From Serinicoccus chungangensis (lineage in GTDB: Bacteria > Actinomycetota > Actinomycetes > Actinomycetales > Dermatophilaceae): a DNA stretch of 64,000 nucleotides. The DNA is taken from assembly GCF_006337125.1 (NCBI RefSeq), contig NZ_CP040887.1:1426001-1490000 (forward strand), in the 5' to 3' direction. The translations under genes were made by a program, and so were the position numbers. The notes beneath the pieces were generated by a model. It ran no database searches. It saw only the letters and a list, made by a program, of their open reading frames with translations, and was not told the origin of the DNA. How positions within the stretch are numbered: position 1 is the first letter of the stretch; each line of letters starts with the position of its first letter. Of this stretch, positions 1-10,602 are shown piece by piece.

Positions 1-40
1 CGAGCCGACGCCGGACGACGGGCGCCGGCTCTCGCCGACG

Positions 41-592
41 ATGCCCTGGGACGAGCCGAGCCGCCCGGTCGCCCCGGACGGTGCGCCGGGCCCGCACCCG
101 GAGCAGGCCCAGCACCTCAAGGACATCCACGACGGGCTTCGCGGCGAGCTCGCCCAGGTGCGCGACGTCCTCGACCAGGTGCGCCGCGGCCACCTCACCG
201 TCGGGGCGGCCCGCTCGGTGGTCAACACCATGACGATGCGGCAGAACAACTGGACCCTGGGCGCCTACTGCGAGTCCTACTGCCGGATCGTCACCGGGCA
301 CCACACGCTGGAGGACCGCAGCGTCTTCCCGCACCTGCGCCGGGCCGAGCCCGGCCTGGAGGCGGTGCTCGACCGGCTGGAGGAGGAGCACGTCGTCATC
401 CACGACGTGCTCGAGCAGTTCGACCGGGCGCTGGTGCGGCTGGTGGCCGAGGACGGCACCGGACGGGCCGGCGAGGAGGTCCTCCAGGGCGTGCAGTCCT
501 CCCTCGACCTGCTCACCGACACCCTGCTGTCGCACCTGGCCTACGAGGAGCGCGAGCTCGTCGGGCCGCTCAGCCGGCACGGGTTGTCCTGA
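41..592 (+). CDS. Hemerythrin-like HHE domain protein
   Basis: Predicted four-helix hemerythrin/HHE protein that would bind a di-iron (or similar metal) centre; the physiological ligand is unknown. The middle of the protein carries the typical His/Glu pattern: GHHTLED, then FPHL, then EEEHVVIHDVL, and near the C-terminus LSHLAYEERELV. The reading frame is open right to the left edge of the window, so the true start may lie upstream of position 1; the ATG at 41 is the first one visible. A GC-rich hairpin follows the stop. The family assignment rests on the metal-ligand pattern; the function beyond metal binding is not evident from neighbours. Confidence 0.75.
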   Translation: MPWDEPSRPVAPDGAPGPHPEQAQHLKDIHDGLRGELAQVRDVLDQVRRGHLTVGAARSVVNTMTMRQNNWTLGAYCESYCRIVTGHHTLEDRSVFPHLRRAEPGLEAVLDRLEEEHVVIHDVLEQFDRALVRLVAEDGTGRAGEEVLQGVQSSLDLLTDTLLSHLAYEERELVGPLSRHGLS

Positions 593-595
593 GCC

Positions 596-633
596 CTTGC
601 CCCACCTGACGTAGCGGCGGGTGGTGGGGCAGG
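596..633 (+). terminator. Hairpin terminator after the HHE gene
   Basis: Arms TGCCCCACC (598-606) and GGTGGGGCA (623-631) pair perfectly over 9 bp, with weaker flanking pairs, four bases after the stop codon. There is no U-run, which is common in high-GC actinobacteria. Confidence 0.5.
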
Positions 634-685
634 ATGGGAGCACCGGGCGCGGCGCGTCTCGTTGCGTCACGCACCCGCGGTGAGA

Positions 686-703
686 TATCTTGATGTCAAG
701 ATA
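686..703. promoter_or_regulatory. Perfect 18-bp palindromic operator upstream of acnA
   Basis: TATCTTGA and TCAAGATA form a perfect inverted repeat around a TG centre, 30 bp before the aconitase TTG start. The AT-rich site stands out sharply in this sequence and lies at the expected promoter position. MarR-family regulators of the TamR type (citrate/aconitate-responsive in Streptomyces) control aconitase genes through sites of this general form; assigning it to TamR is from memory and is inference. Confidence 0.6.
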
Positions 704-732
704 AATAGCCAGCCAGCGAAGGAGCGATCACG

Positions 733-3561
<2,829 letters not shown>

Positions 3562-3586
3562 GGCGAGCACCGGCATACCGCACCTC

Positions 3587-3620
3587 GGCGCCCCGTCAGC
3601 CCTCGGGCCGACGGGGCGCC
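3587..3620. terminator. Bidirectional hairpin terminator between acnA and the GMC gene
   Basis: GGCGCCCCGTC (3587-3597) pairs perfectly with GACGGGGCGCC (3610-3620) around a 12-base loop. It sits between two convergent genes, so it can serve both. Confidence 0.7.
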
Positions 3621-3647
3621 GCTGTCGTCACGGGCCGATGAGCGTCC

Positions 3648-5225
3648 TCAGAGCTCCCCGGTGCGGAGCAGCTCGCAGAGGTGGTCCGCCTGCCGCATCG
3701 CGAGCGCCACGATGGTCAGCGTCGGGTTGGCCGCGCCGCCGGTGGTCATCACGGAGCCGTCGGAGACGAAGAGGTTGGGCACGTCGTGCGCCTGACCCCA
3801 GCCGTTGAGCGGTCCGTCCGCCGGGTCGGCGGCCATGCGGCAGCTGCCCAGGTTGTGCGTCGCCGGGTAGGGCGGCGTGTGGTGCACCCCGAGGGCGCCG
3901 GCGGCCCGGTAAATCGTGTCGGCGGCGCGGTAGGCGTGCCGCCGCATCGCGATGTCGTTCGGATGGTCGTCGAAGTGGACGTGCGGTGCGGGGAGGCCCC
4001 ACTGGTCCTTGACGTCGGGGTCCAGCGTGATGCGGTTGGACTCCTGCGGCATGTCCTCGCCGACCAGCCACATACCCGCCGTGTGGGCGTAGGCGTCCAT
4101 GAGCCGGGTGAACTCGCGTCCCCAGCTGCCGGGCTCGACGAAGCTGGCCAGGAAGGCCGGGCCGAGCGACAGGGTCTCCATGTAGTAGCCGCCGACGAAG
4201 CCGCGGGAGGGGTCGTGGACCGCCTCGTCGGCGATGATGCCGGCCATCGTCTCGCCGCGATACATCCGCACCGGCTGCTCGAAGCGGGCGTACGCCGAGC
4301 CGGTCAGGTGCCGCATGTAGTTGCGGCCCACCTGGCCGGAGGAGTTGGCCAGGCCGTCCGGGTGCGAGGGGGAGTCGCTCATGAGCAACAGCCGGGGCGT
4401 CTCGATGGAGTTGCCGGCGACGCACACCGCCCGCGTCGCCTGCCGGTGCAGGTTGCCGTCGGCGTCGAGGTACTCCACCGCGTCGACCCGCCCGTCCGGG
4501 CCGTGGGTGATGCGGACCGCCTGGGACAGCGGGCGCAGCTCGGCGTTGCCGGACTCCAGGGCCCGCGGGATCTCCCGGACGAGGGTGGACCACTTGGCGC
4601 CGGACTTGTCGCCCTGGAAGTTGAAGCCGTCCTGCACCGTGGCAGGGCGGCCGTCGTAGGGCTCGGCGTTGGTGGCGTAGGGGCCGGTGGCGTAGTACGT
4701 GTAGCCGGCACGCTCGGCACCGTTCGCGAAGACCTTGTAGTTGTTGTTCGCCGGCAGCGGCGGCCGCCCGTGCCGGTGCGAGGAGCCCATGGCCTTCTCG
4801 GCCCGGTCGTACCACGGCTCCATCTCCTCGAGCGTGACCGGCCAGTCCAGCAGGTTCGCCCCCTCGACCTCGCCGTAGGTGCTCCGCGCCGCGAACTCGT
4901 GCGCCATGAAGCGCGGCGTCGCGCCGGCCCAGTGAGTCGTGGTCCCGCCGACCGCCTTGACGATCCAGGCCGGCAGGTTGGGGAAGTCCCGCGCCACGCG
5001 GTACGACCCGGACGTGGTCCGCATGTCCAGCCAGGCCATCTGGTTGAAGGCCGGCCACTCGTCGTTGGTGTAGTCGTCCGCGGTGAGGTAGGGCCCGGCC
5101 TCGAGGACGACGACCTTGACGCCCTGCGCCGCCAGCTCGTGGGCGACCGTGCCGCCACCGGCGCCGGATCCGATGACGACGACGACCGGCTCGTCCTGGG
5201 GGATGGGCTTGCCGTGGGTGGTCAT
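3648..5225 (-). CDS. GMC-family FAD dehydrogenase (gluconate 2-dehydrogenase large-subunit type)
   Basis: FAD-dependent oxidoreductase of the GMC family, 525 residues, oxidising an alcohol or sugar-derived hydroxyl group. The N-terminal dinucleotide fold is VVVIGSGAGGGTVAHEL at about 15-31. A GGTTTHWAG flavin-binding stretch lies near residue 92, and the C-terminal half has HNLGSCRM and the family signature GGAANPTLTIVAL. Its start overlaps the stop of the upstream small-subunit gene by 4 bp, so the two are co-translated. No signal peptide is visible, unlike many membrane-bound gluconate dehydrogenases, and no cytochrome subunit is nearby, so the electron acceptor and substrate are unknown. 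Confidence 0.88.
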   Translation of the reverse strand: MTTHGKPIPQDEPVVVVIGSGAGGGTVAHELAAQGVKVVVLEAGPYLTADDYTNDEWPAFNQMAWLDMRTTSGSYRVARDFPNLPAWIVKAVGGTTTHWAGATPRFMAHEFAARSTYGEVEGANLLDWPVTLEEMEPWYDRAEKAMGSSHRHGRPPLPANNNYKVFANGAERAGYTYYATGPYATNAEPYDGRPATVQDGFNFQGDKSGAKWSTLVREIPRALESGNAELRPLSQAVRITHGPDGRVDAVEYLDADGNLHRQATRAVCVAGNSIETPRLLLMSDSPSHPDGLANSSGQVGRNYMRHLTGSAYARFEQPVRMYRGETMAGIIADEAVHDPSRGFVGGYYMETLSLGPAFLASFVEPGSWGREFTRLMDAYAHTAGMWLVGEDMPQESNRITLDPDVKDQWGLPAPHVHFDDHPNDIAMRRHAYRAADTIYRAAGALGVHHTPPYPATHNLGSCRMAADPADGPLNGWGQAHDVPNLFVSDGSVMTTGGAANPTLTIVALAMRQADHLCELLRTGEL

Positions 5226-5749
5226 CGGGAGTCCTCCTCGGGGGTGCGCATCTCGGTGCGTGGCTCGCCGTCGAACTCGGTGATCCGCGGGTCGGGCAGC
5301 CAGTCCAGGTCGTCGAAGCCCCGGTGCAGGTAACCGCCCTGGTCGAAGCTCGGGCCCTCGTAGCCGAGCAGGTCCCAGACCTCGCGGTCGTCGTAGAGCG
5401 CGACGACGGCCACGCCGCGGATCTGCCGGAAGTAGGGCTCGTCGGCATACTCGCGCAGGATGAGGGTCGCCTCCTCGTCCGGTGCCCCGAGGAAGTCACC
5501 GCCGCAGATGGTGTCCAGCATGTCCAGGTCGGGACCGAGGGTGGCGGCGAGGCGCCGGTCGTCGGCGGTGGCCTCGACCACGGCGTCCGCGGTGCGCTCG
5601 TAGGGGCCGTCGGGGAAGCTGTCGTGCGGGTAGGCCACCCGCAGCAGCCGGACAAGCACCTGCCGCTGCCGGGAGGTGAGGGCGGCCGGGCCGCCGCGCA
5701 GCGCGGAGCTCGTGTCGCGCTTGATGGTTGCCGAGTCCTTGTCCGCCAT
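5222..5749 (-). CDS. Gluconate 2-dehydrogenase subunit 3-like protein
   Basis: Small partner subunit (175 residues) of the GMC dehydrogenase, matching the gluconate 2-dehydrogenase subunit 3 family in its pattern ending in DNLGY-like (here WDLLGYEGPS). The ATG at 5749 is chosen because GAGGAGG lies 5 bases upstream; the longer open frame before it has no such site. Family members usually carry a twin-arginine signal that exports the folded complex; none is present here, so the complex is probably cytoplasmic or inner-face. The IclR gene lies immediately upstream on the same strand and is the likely regulator. Confidence 0.82.
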   Translation of the reverse strand: MADKDSATIKRDTSSALRGGPAALTSRQRQVLVRLLRVAYPHDSFPDGPYERTADAVVEATADDRRLAATLGPDLDMLDTICGGDFLGAPDEEATLILREYADEPYFRQIRGVAVVALYDDREVWDLLGYEGPSFDQGGYLHRGFDDLDWLPDPRITEFDGEPRTEMRTPEEDSR

Positions 5750-5830
5750 GAAGCCTCCTCGTCCCTCGTCGCACCGCGTCGTGCGACGTGCCGCCCACGC
5801 TAGGCGCGTCCGGCGGTGCCCGCTACGGGT

Positions 5831-5849
5831 GTTCTCATTGCGTGAGAAC
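5831..5849. promoter_or_regulatory. Inverted repeat, candidate IclR operator for the GMC operon
   Basis: GTTCTCA and TGAGAAC form a perfect 7-bp inverted repeat with a 5-bp spacer. It overlaps the IclR stop codon and lies 82 bp before the ATG of the small-subunit gene, the right place for an operator. Binding by the adjacent IclR protein is inference. Confidence 0.5.
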
Positions 5850-6620
5850 GCCGGGGTCACCGCGCCGGAAGTATGCGGCGACGTCACCCGCCGCCACCCG
5901 CAGCCGGTGCTCGATGCGCAGGTCCGGACCATCGAAGCGGGAGGCGCCGGCGGAGACGGCCACGCAGCCGAGCAGGCCGAAGTCCGGCCGGCGGACGGCC
6001 ACGGCGGCGCAGCTGCTGCCGGGCAGGAACTCCTCGAACTCCCAGGCGACACCGCGCCGGAGGACCCGTGCCAGGTGCGCCTCGAGCACCCCGGCGTCGG
6101 TGATGGTGCGCGGGGTGAGGGCGGGCAGCCCGTAGCGGGCGAGCTCCACCTGCCGCTCGGTGTCGTCCAGGTCGGCGAGCAGGATCTTGCCGAAGGCGGT
6201 CGCGTGCGGTGCCTCGTGGAAGCCGAAGGTCATGGGCTCCAGCCGCGGGCACTCGGGGGAGTCGGCGACGAAGATGAGCGCCAGCGTGGCACCCCTGCGG
6301 ATCGCGAGGTATGCCGCGCAGCCGGTCGCGCGGTGCAGGTCCACGACCCGTTGGCGCACTTGGGCGGACAGCCCGATCTGGCGGTGCAGCGCCAGCCCGA
6401 GGCGGTGCGGCTTGAAGCCGAGCTCGAAGCGGCCCTCGTGGCGCAGGTGGAGCAGGTAGTCCCTCGCCACGAGGTCCGCAGCCAGCCGGTAGACGGTCGA
6501 CAGCGGCAGGCCGAGCTCGTCGGCGAGCTCCCGCGCGGTGGCGCCGCCCCGGTCCGCGACGAGCTCCAGCAGGGCGAAGGTGCGCTCCACGGTGCGCGCA
6601 CCGGCGGGTGTCGTGCTCAC
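5835..6620 (-). CDS. IclR-family transcriptional regulator
   Basis: 261-residue DNA-binding regulator. Residues about 8-65 form the winged helix (TVERTFALLELVADRG, ELADELGLPLSTVYRLA). The remainder is the IclR effector domain, with ATAFGKILLADL and a C-terminal region containing GLLGCVAVS. The GTG at 6620 gives the canonical N-terminus; extending upstream adds unrelated sequence. It reads into the GMC dehydrogenase operon on the same strand and faces away from the ABM monooxygenase at 6681. Control of either neighbour, in response to a small carboxylate or sugar acid, is the expected role. Confidence 0.9.
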   Translation of the reverse strand: MSTTPAGARTVERTFALLELVADRGGATARELADELGLPLSTVYRLAADLVARDYLLHLRHEGRFELGFKPHRLGLALHRQIGLSAQVRQRVVDLHRATGCAAYLAIRRGATLALIFVADSPECPRLEPMTFGFHEAPHATAFGKILLADLDDTERQVELARYGLPALTPRTITDAGVLEAHLARVLRRGVAWEFEEFLPGSSCAAVAVRRPDFGLLGCVAVSAGASRFDGPDLRIEHRLRVAAGDVAAYFRRGDPGVLTQ

Positions 6621-6680
6621 GCCCCCATCATGGGGCAGCCGCGCTTGACGTCCAGCGCGGGGCACCCCACGATCGGGCGC

Positions 6681-7001
6681 ATGTACTTCATCGTCGTCAA
6701 GTTCCCCGTCAAGCCCGAGTCCGCCGAGCAGTGGCCGGAGATCGTAGCGGACTACACCGCCGACTGCCGCAGCGAGGAGGGCAACATCTCCTTCGAGTGG
6801 TCCCGGAGCCTGGAGGACCCGCTGCAGTACGTCCTCGTCGAGGCGTTCACCGACGAGGGTGCGGCCCAGCACGTCGAGAGCCCGCACTTCACCGAGGGCA
6901 TCGAGGCCATGCGCCCGCACCTCACCGGCACCCCGCAGATCGTCTCCCGCCAGGTCGACGGGGACGGCTGGGAGCCGATGGGCGAGCTGCAGATCGACTG
7001 A
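6681..7001 (+). CDS. ABM-domain putative quinol monooxygenase (copy 1)
   Basis: 106-residue ferredoxin-fold protein of the antibiotic-biosynthesis-monooxygenase (ABM/YgiN-like) family. It opens MYFIVVKFPVKPES, has SLEDPLQYVLVEAFTDEGA in the middle and AHV/QHVESPHFTEGIEAM towards the end, the usual family signature. No cofactor is expected; substrates are typically aromatic quinols. It is divergent from the IclR gene. TTGACG lies 30 bases before the ATG with no Shine-Dalgarno, so the mRNA may be leaderless. A close paralogue sits at 24050-24370. Confidence 0.85.
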   Translation: MYFIVVKFPVKPESAEQWPEIVADYTADCRSEEGNISFEWSRSLEDPLQYVLVEAFTDEGAAQHVESPHFTEGIEAMRPHLTGTPQIVSRQVDGDGWEPMGELQID

Positions 7002-7010
7002 GCGCGGCGG

Positions 7011-7913
7011 CTAGCTGAGGTCCTGCTGGGAGCGGCGCTCCACCGGCTTGCCCGCCTCCTCCCCGACCGCGGCGGCGTGGTCGGGGACCGGCAGCTGCAG
7101 CCGCCGGTCGGTGCGCTGGTAGCCGGTCGAGTCGGGGCGCTCCGGCATGCTCAGCTCGTCCTGGTCCACCTGCTCGTAGGGGACCGTGGAGAGCAGGTGG
7201 GCGATCATGTTGATGCGGGCCGAGCGCTTGTCGTCGGACGGCACGACGTTCCACCGGGCCTCGGGGATGTCGGTGTGGACGAACATCTCGTCCTTGGCCC
7301 GGCTGTAGTCCTCCCACCGGGTCAGCGACTCCAGGTCGGTGGGGGAGAGCTTCCAGCGGCGCATCGGGTCCTCCATCCGCGACCGGAAGCGGCGCTCCTG
7401 CTCGTCGTCTGAGACCGAGAACCAGTACTTGCGCAGCATGATGCCGTCGTCCATGAGCATCCGCTCGAAGATCGGGGTCTGCTGCAGCCAGCGCCGGTGC
7501 TCCTCCGAGGTGCAGTAGCCCATGACCCGCTCGACCCCGCCACGGTTGTACCAGGAGCGGTCGAAGAGCCGGGTCTCGCCGGCGGCGGGCAGGTGCTCGA
7601 TGTAGCGCTGGAAGTACCACTGCGTCTTCTGCCGCTCGGTCGGGGTCGGCAGGGCCACGATCTGGGCGTCGCGGGGGGAGAGGTACTCGGTGACCCGCTT
7701 GATCGCCCCACCCTTGCCGGCCGCGTCCCGACCCTCGAAGACGACGACGAGACGGTGGCCGGTCTCCTTGATCCACGTCTGCATCCCCACGAGCTGCTCC
7801 TGGAGCCGGAGCAGCTCGTCCTCGTAGACCTTCTTGTTCAGCCGCGGCACCTTTCCGGCGGTGCCCCCGCTCGTGGTCCCCTCGGTCTTCTTCGCGTTGC
7901 TGCGCGTCGCCAT
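7011..7913 (-). CDS. ppk2: Polyphosphate kinase 2 family protein
   Basis: PPK2-type nucleotide kinase using inorganic polyphosphate to phosphorylate nucleoside diphosphates (or monophosphates). The 300 residues fit a one-domain PPK2. Walker A is FEGRDAAGKGG near residue 60, Walker B lies in DRSWYNRGGVERVMG, and the lid region WYFQRYIEHLP is present. The N-terminal 30 and C-terminal 40 residues are polar extensions. The ATG at 7913 has only a weak ribosome site. The gene ends 9 bp from the convergent ABM gene. Confidence 0.93.
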   Translation of the reverse strand: MATRSNAKKTEGTTSGGTAGKVPRLNKKVYEDELLRLQEQLVGMQTWIKETGHRLVVVFEGRDAAGKGGAIKRVTEYLSPRDAQIVALPTPTERQKTQWYFQRYIEHLPAAGETRLFDRSWYNRGGVERVMGYCTSEEHRRWLQQTPIFERMLMDDGIMLRKYWFSVSDDEQERRFRSRMEDPMRRWKLSPTDLESLTRWEDYSRAKDEMFVHTDIPEARWNVVPSDDKRSARINMIAHLLSTVPYEQVDQDELSMPERPDSTGYQRTDRRLQLPVPDHAAAVGEEAGKPVERRSQQDLS

Positions 7914-7953
7914 GGGGTCATCGTGCCACTGCGACGGCGCGCCGTGAAGATGC

Positions 7954-8793
7954 TCAGCTCTCCAGCGGCTCGTGGTGGTCGCGCCCGGCGACGCCGCGCC
8001 GCCAGTAGCCGTCCACCTGCAGCGCGCTGGGCTGCAGGGCCTCCCCGCCGACGCCGAGCTCGGCCGCCGCACGGCGCACCTGGACCATCGCGCCGGCCTC
8101 GCCCGCGGCCCACACGTAGTCGCCCGGCTCCGGGGGCAGGGACCGCAGCGACTCGGCGAGCGTGCCCTCCTCCTCGTCCATGAGCCAGGTGACGCGGGCG
8201 TCCGCGCGCTGGGGCAGGGGCACCAGGCAGGTCGCGTCCGGGACCTGGACCACGACCTCCAGGGGTATGCCCGCGGGCGCCTCCTCGAGCCAGCGGCCGA
8301 CGGCGGGCAGCGCGGTCTCGTCCGCCAGGCAGACGTAGCGCCGGGCGTCGGCCGGCTCGGTCATCGACCCGCGCGGGCCGAGCAGGCCGACGACGTCGCC
8401 CTTCCGGGCGCCGCTCGCCCAGGTGCTCGCCGGGCCGGTGCCGTGCACGACGAAGTCGATCGTCACCTGCTGGGTCTGGTCCGCTTCGTGGACCTCGCGC
8501 ACGGTGTAGTCCCGGGTCACCGGGCGCTGCGCGCCCTCGGGGAGGCTGGGCCGGTCGTCGACGACGGTCGGGAGCGTGAGCTCGCCGGTGGTCGGGTGCG
8601 GGAAGGCGACCTTGACGTGGTCGCCGACGGCCAGCCTCACCCAGGGGATCGGCGGCGTGCCGGCCTCGAGCCCGAGGGTGATGCGCCGCATCCGGCCGCC
8701 GAGCTGCTCGACGTGGCTGACGGCGGCGCGGCGGACGTGGAGCGGGTGGAGCTGACGGCTCCGCTGCAGGGCGGCGGTGGCGGCGCTGGTCAT
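7954..8793 (-). CDS. Siderophore-interacting protein (FAD ferric reductase)
   Basis: SIP-family flavoprotein (279 residues), related to ViuB/YqjH, that reduces ferric siderophores in the cytoplasm. The FAD-binding barrel covers roughly residues 15-140 (RRITLGLE, VGDHVKVAFPHP, RDYTVREVHE, DFVVHGTGPASTWA, GDVVGLLGPRG). The C-terminal NAD(P)H-type domain contains WAAGEAGAMVQVRR and the terminal DGYWRRGVAG motif. The ATG at 8793 matches family starts; an upstream ATG would add residues not seen in the family. The AT-rich stretch at about 8830-8838 (TATTAT on this strand) is a possible -10. No convincing iron box was found. Confidence 0.9.
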   Translation of the reverse strand: MTSAATAALQRSRQLHPLHVRRAAVSHVEQLGGRMRRITLGLEAGTPPIPWVRLAVGDHVKVAFPHPTTGELTLPTVVDDRPSLPEGAQRPVTRDYTVREVHEADQTQQVTIDFVVHGTGPASTWASGARKGDVVGLLGPRGSMTEPADARRYVCLADETALPAVGRWLEEAPAGIPLEVVVQVPDATCLVPLPQRADARVTWLMDEEEGTLAESLRSLPPEPGDYVWAAGEAGAMVQVRRAAAELGVGGEALQPSALQVDGYWRRGVAGRDHHEPLES

Positions 8794-8884
8794 GGTGTCC
8801 CGTTCGTCGAAATAGCGAAGATCTGCGTGCTCATAATAAGGGAGGCGTGCTGTGGATGGCGAGCAGCGGGGCGTGGGCGGTCGT

Positions 8885-8898
8885 CGTACACTTGTTCG
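8885..8898. promoter_or_regulatory. LexA-type SOS box
   Basis: CGTAC-ACTT-GTTCG matches the actinobacterial LexA consensus CGAAC-N4-GTTCG in 9 of 10 defined positions. It ends one base before the ATG of the gene at 8900, so LexA binding would block initiation there. Confidence 0.6.
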
Positions 8899-8899
8899 C

Positions 8900-9259
8900 A
8901 TGAGCAGCGGACCGCCCGGATGGCCCGACCGGGTCCCCCCGGCCGGGGTCGCCGGCTGGGAGCAGGCCGCGGTCTCCTGGCTGCTCGACCAGTGCCCGGC
9001 CGACTACCGGGCGTATGCCGCGTGGCGGCGGCACCCTGCGGCGCTCGCCTGGGTGGCGACGCGCCACCTGGAGGCGCAGCTGGAGGCGATGCGGGGGGCG
9101 TGGCGCGACGTGCGCCCCGAGCTGGGGCCCGCGCTGCCCCCCGGCACCCTCGGCGACGTGCTGGAGTCGCTGGCCCGGGAGGGGCTGCGGCTGCGGGCCA
9201 ACCACCGGGCGGCCGGCCTGCTGCTGGAGGCGCTGCGCCTGCGGGCGCCGATCCCGTGA
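8900..9259 (+). CDS. Conserved actinobacterial protein of unknown function, probably SOS-controlled
   Basis: 119 residues, not assigned to a named family. It opens with a Pro-rich segment (GPPGWPDRVPPAGVAGW), followed by helical sequence WLLDQCPADYRAYAAWRRHP, a central helix LAARHLEAQL-like segment and a C-terminal Leu-rich helix. Proteins of this composition occur widely in actinobacteria, from memory without a function. The ATG at 8900 lies one base after the LexA box, which fixes the start and suggests leaderless transcription and induction by DNA damage. The divergent SIP gene is unrelated in role. Confidence 0.72.
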   Translation: MSSGPPGWPDRVPPAGVAGWEQAAVSWLLDQCPADYRAYAAWRRHPAALAWVATRHLEAQLEAMRGAWRDVRPELGPALPPGTLGDVLESLAREGLRLRANHRAAGLLLEALRLRAPIP

Positions 9260-9277
9260 GTCGTCTAGCCTGGCCCG

Positions 9278-10096
9278 ATGCCTCACCGGTTCAGCCAGTA
9301 CGACGTCTTCTCGACCCGCACCGGGGACGGCAACCCCCTGGCCGTGGTCCACGACGCCGACGACCTGGACGCCGCGACGATGCAGCGCTTCGCCGCCTGG
9401 ACCAACCTGTCGGAGACGACCTTCCTGCTGCGTCCGGACGACCCGGCCGCGGACTACCGGGTGCGGATCTTCACGCCGACGACCGAGCTGCCCTTCGCCG
9501 GGCACCCCACGCTGGGCAGCTGCCGGGCCTGGCTCGACGCCGGAGGGCGGCCCGCCGCCGCGGGCACCGTCGTCCAGGAGTGCGGACTGGGTCGGGTCGA
9601 CCTCCGCTCCGAGGGTGACGTGCTGTCCTTCGCCGCCCCGCCCCTGCTGCGCTCCGGGCCGGTGGACGCCGGGACGGCCGACCACGTCGCCGACATCCTG
9701 GGTCAGGAGCCGCTGAGCGTGCAGTGGGGGGACAACGGCCCGGGATGGGTGGTCGCCGAGCTGCCCGACGCCGCCGCCGTGAGCGCGCTGCGGCCCCGCT
9801 TCGGGGAGGGCGACCAGACCCACCTCGGGGTGTTCGGCGGGGACCTCGCGGACGGCTACGAGGTGCGCGCCTTCTTCCCCGACCAGACCGGCCGCCGCGA
9901 GGACCCGGCCACCGGCAGCCTGAATGCCTCGGTGGCGATGATCCTGGCGGAGCGCGACCAGGGATGGACCCACTACTCCGCACGCCAGGGAAGCGTGCTC
10001 GGGCGGGACGCGCGGATCGAGGTCCGGCGTGAGGGGGAGCGGTTGTGGGTCGGCGGGCGGGTCGTCCTGGCGGTCACCGGCACCGTGCACCTCTGA
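9278..10096 (+). CDS. PhzF-family isomerase/epimerase-like protein
   Basis: 272-residue PhzF/DapF-fold protein. The N-terminal half has YDVFSTRTGDGNPLAVV, the catalytic-Glu region LSETTFLL, then RIFTPTTELPFAGHPTLGS. The C-terminal half has VRAFFPDQTGRREDPATGSLNASVAMIL, where the DPATGS loop is the family hallmark. The substrate cannot be inferred; members isomerise small acids, and no phenazine genes are nearby. It follows the SOS-box gene by 18 bp and may be co-transcribed with it. Confidence 0.9.
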   Translation: MPHRFSQYDVFSTRTGDGNPLAVVHDADDLDAATMQRFAAWTNLSETTFLLRPDDPAADYRVRIFTPTTELPFAGHPTLGSCRAWLDAGGRPAAAGTVVQECGLGRVDLRSEGDVLSFAAPPLLRSGPVDAGTADHVADILGQEPLSVQWGDNGPGWVVAELPDAAAVSALRPRFGEGDQTHLGVFGGDLADGYEVRAFFPDQTGRREDPATGSLNASVAMILAERDQGWTHYSARQGSVLGRDARIEVRREGERLWVGGRVVLAVTGTVHL

Positions 10097-10115
10097 GGGC
10101 CCGGCCGGACCAGGG

Positions 10116-10499
10116 TCAGCGGGCGGCCAGCCGCGCCTGGAGCAGCTCGCCGAAGGCCGCGACGTCGCCGCCGAGGCCGTCGAGGTCCTGCGCGTCCAGC
10201 AGCACGTCGTAGCGCTGGCGTTCGAGGTCGGCGACCAGCACCACCGGCAGACCGGACTCCAGCGCGGCCGTGCTCTGCGCCGCGGTCAGCTCGTTGCGGT
10301 GGCGCAGCTCGACCGTGGCGTCGAGCCGGGCCACCATGGCGTCCCACTCCTTCTTCCTCCGCCCCGGGGAGTGCGTGATGTCGCACAGGGAGCAGTGGAC
10401 GGTGCCCCGGATCGTGCCCCAGAGGTAGGCCGCCTCGCCCAGCACCCCGCCGTCGGCGTCGTAGACGCCGATGACCACGGGGGTGGCAGGTGTGCTCAT
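10116..10499 (-). CDS. Conserved hypothetical protein with CSLCDITHS motif
   Basis: 127 residues, family not recognised. Notable are VVIGVYDADGGVLGEAAYLWG at the N-terminus and the central TVHCSLCDITHSP, in which a CxxCD-x-TH arrangement could bind a metal or be redox-active. The C-terminal half is a helical region with VVLVADLERQRYDVLL. The start ATG at 10499 gives a compact protein; upstream frame extension lacks coding character. It is convergent with phzF and divergent from dxs. The function is unknown. Confidence 0.7.
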   Translation of the reverse strand: MSTPATPVVIGVYDADGGVLGEAAYLWGTIRGTVHCSLCDITHSPGRRKKEWDAMVARLDATVELRHRNELTAAQSTAALESGLPVVLVADLERQRYDVLLDAQDLDGLGGDVAAFGELLQARLAAR

Positions 10500-10602
10500 C
10501 CTCGGAGCATAGGCGCCCCGCCGCCCGACCCAGCGGTGTCCCAGGCCCGGCTGCGTAGACTTGACCCTCGACCGCACCGCCGCCGACACCCGGAGGAGTC
10601 CC

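Noticed and set aside
8794..8884. Fur or IdeR operator upstream of the siderophore-interacting protein
   Set aside because: No palindrome resembling either consensus could be found; only an AT-rich possible -10 is visible.
9278..10096. PhzF homologue as evidence for a phenazine cluster
   Set aside because: No other phz-like genes are present; PhzF-fold proteins are common outside phenazine pathways.
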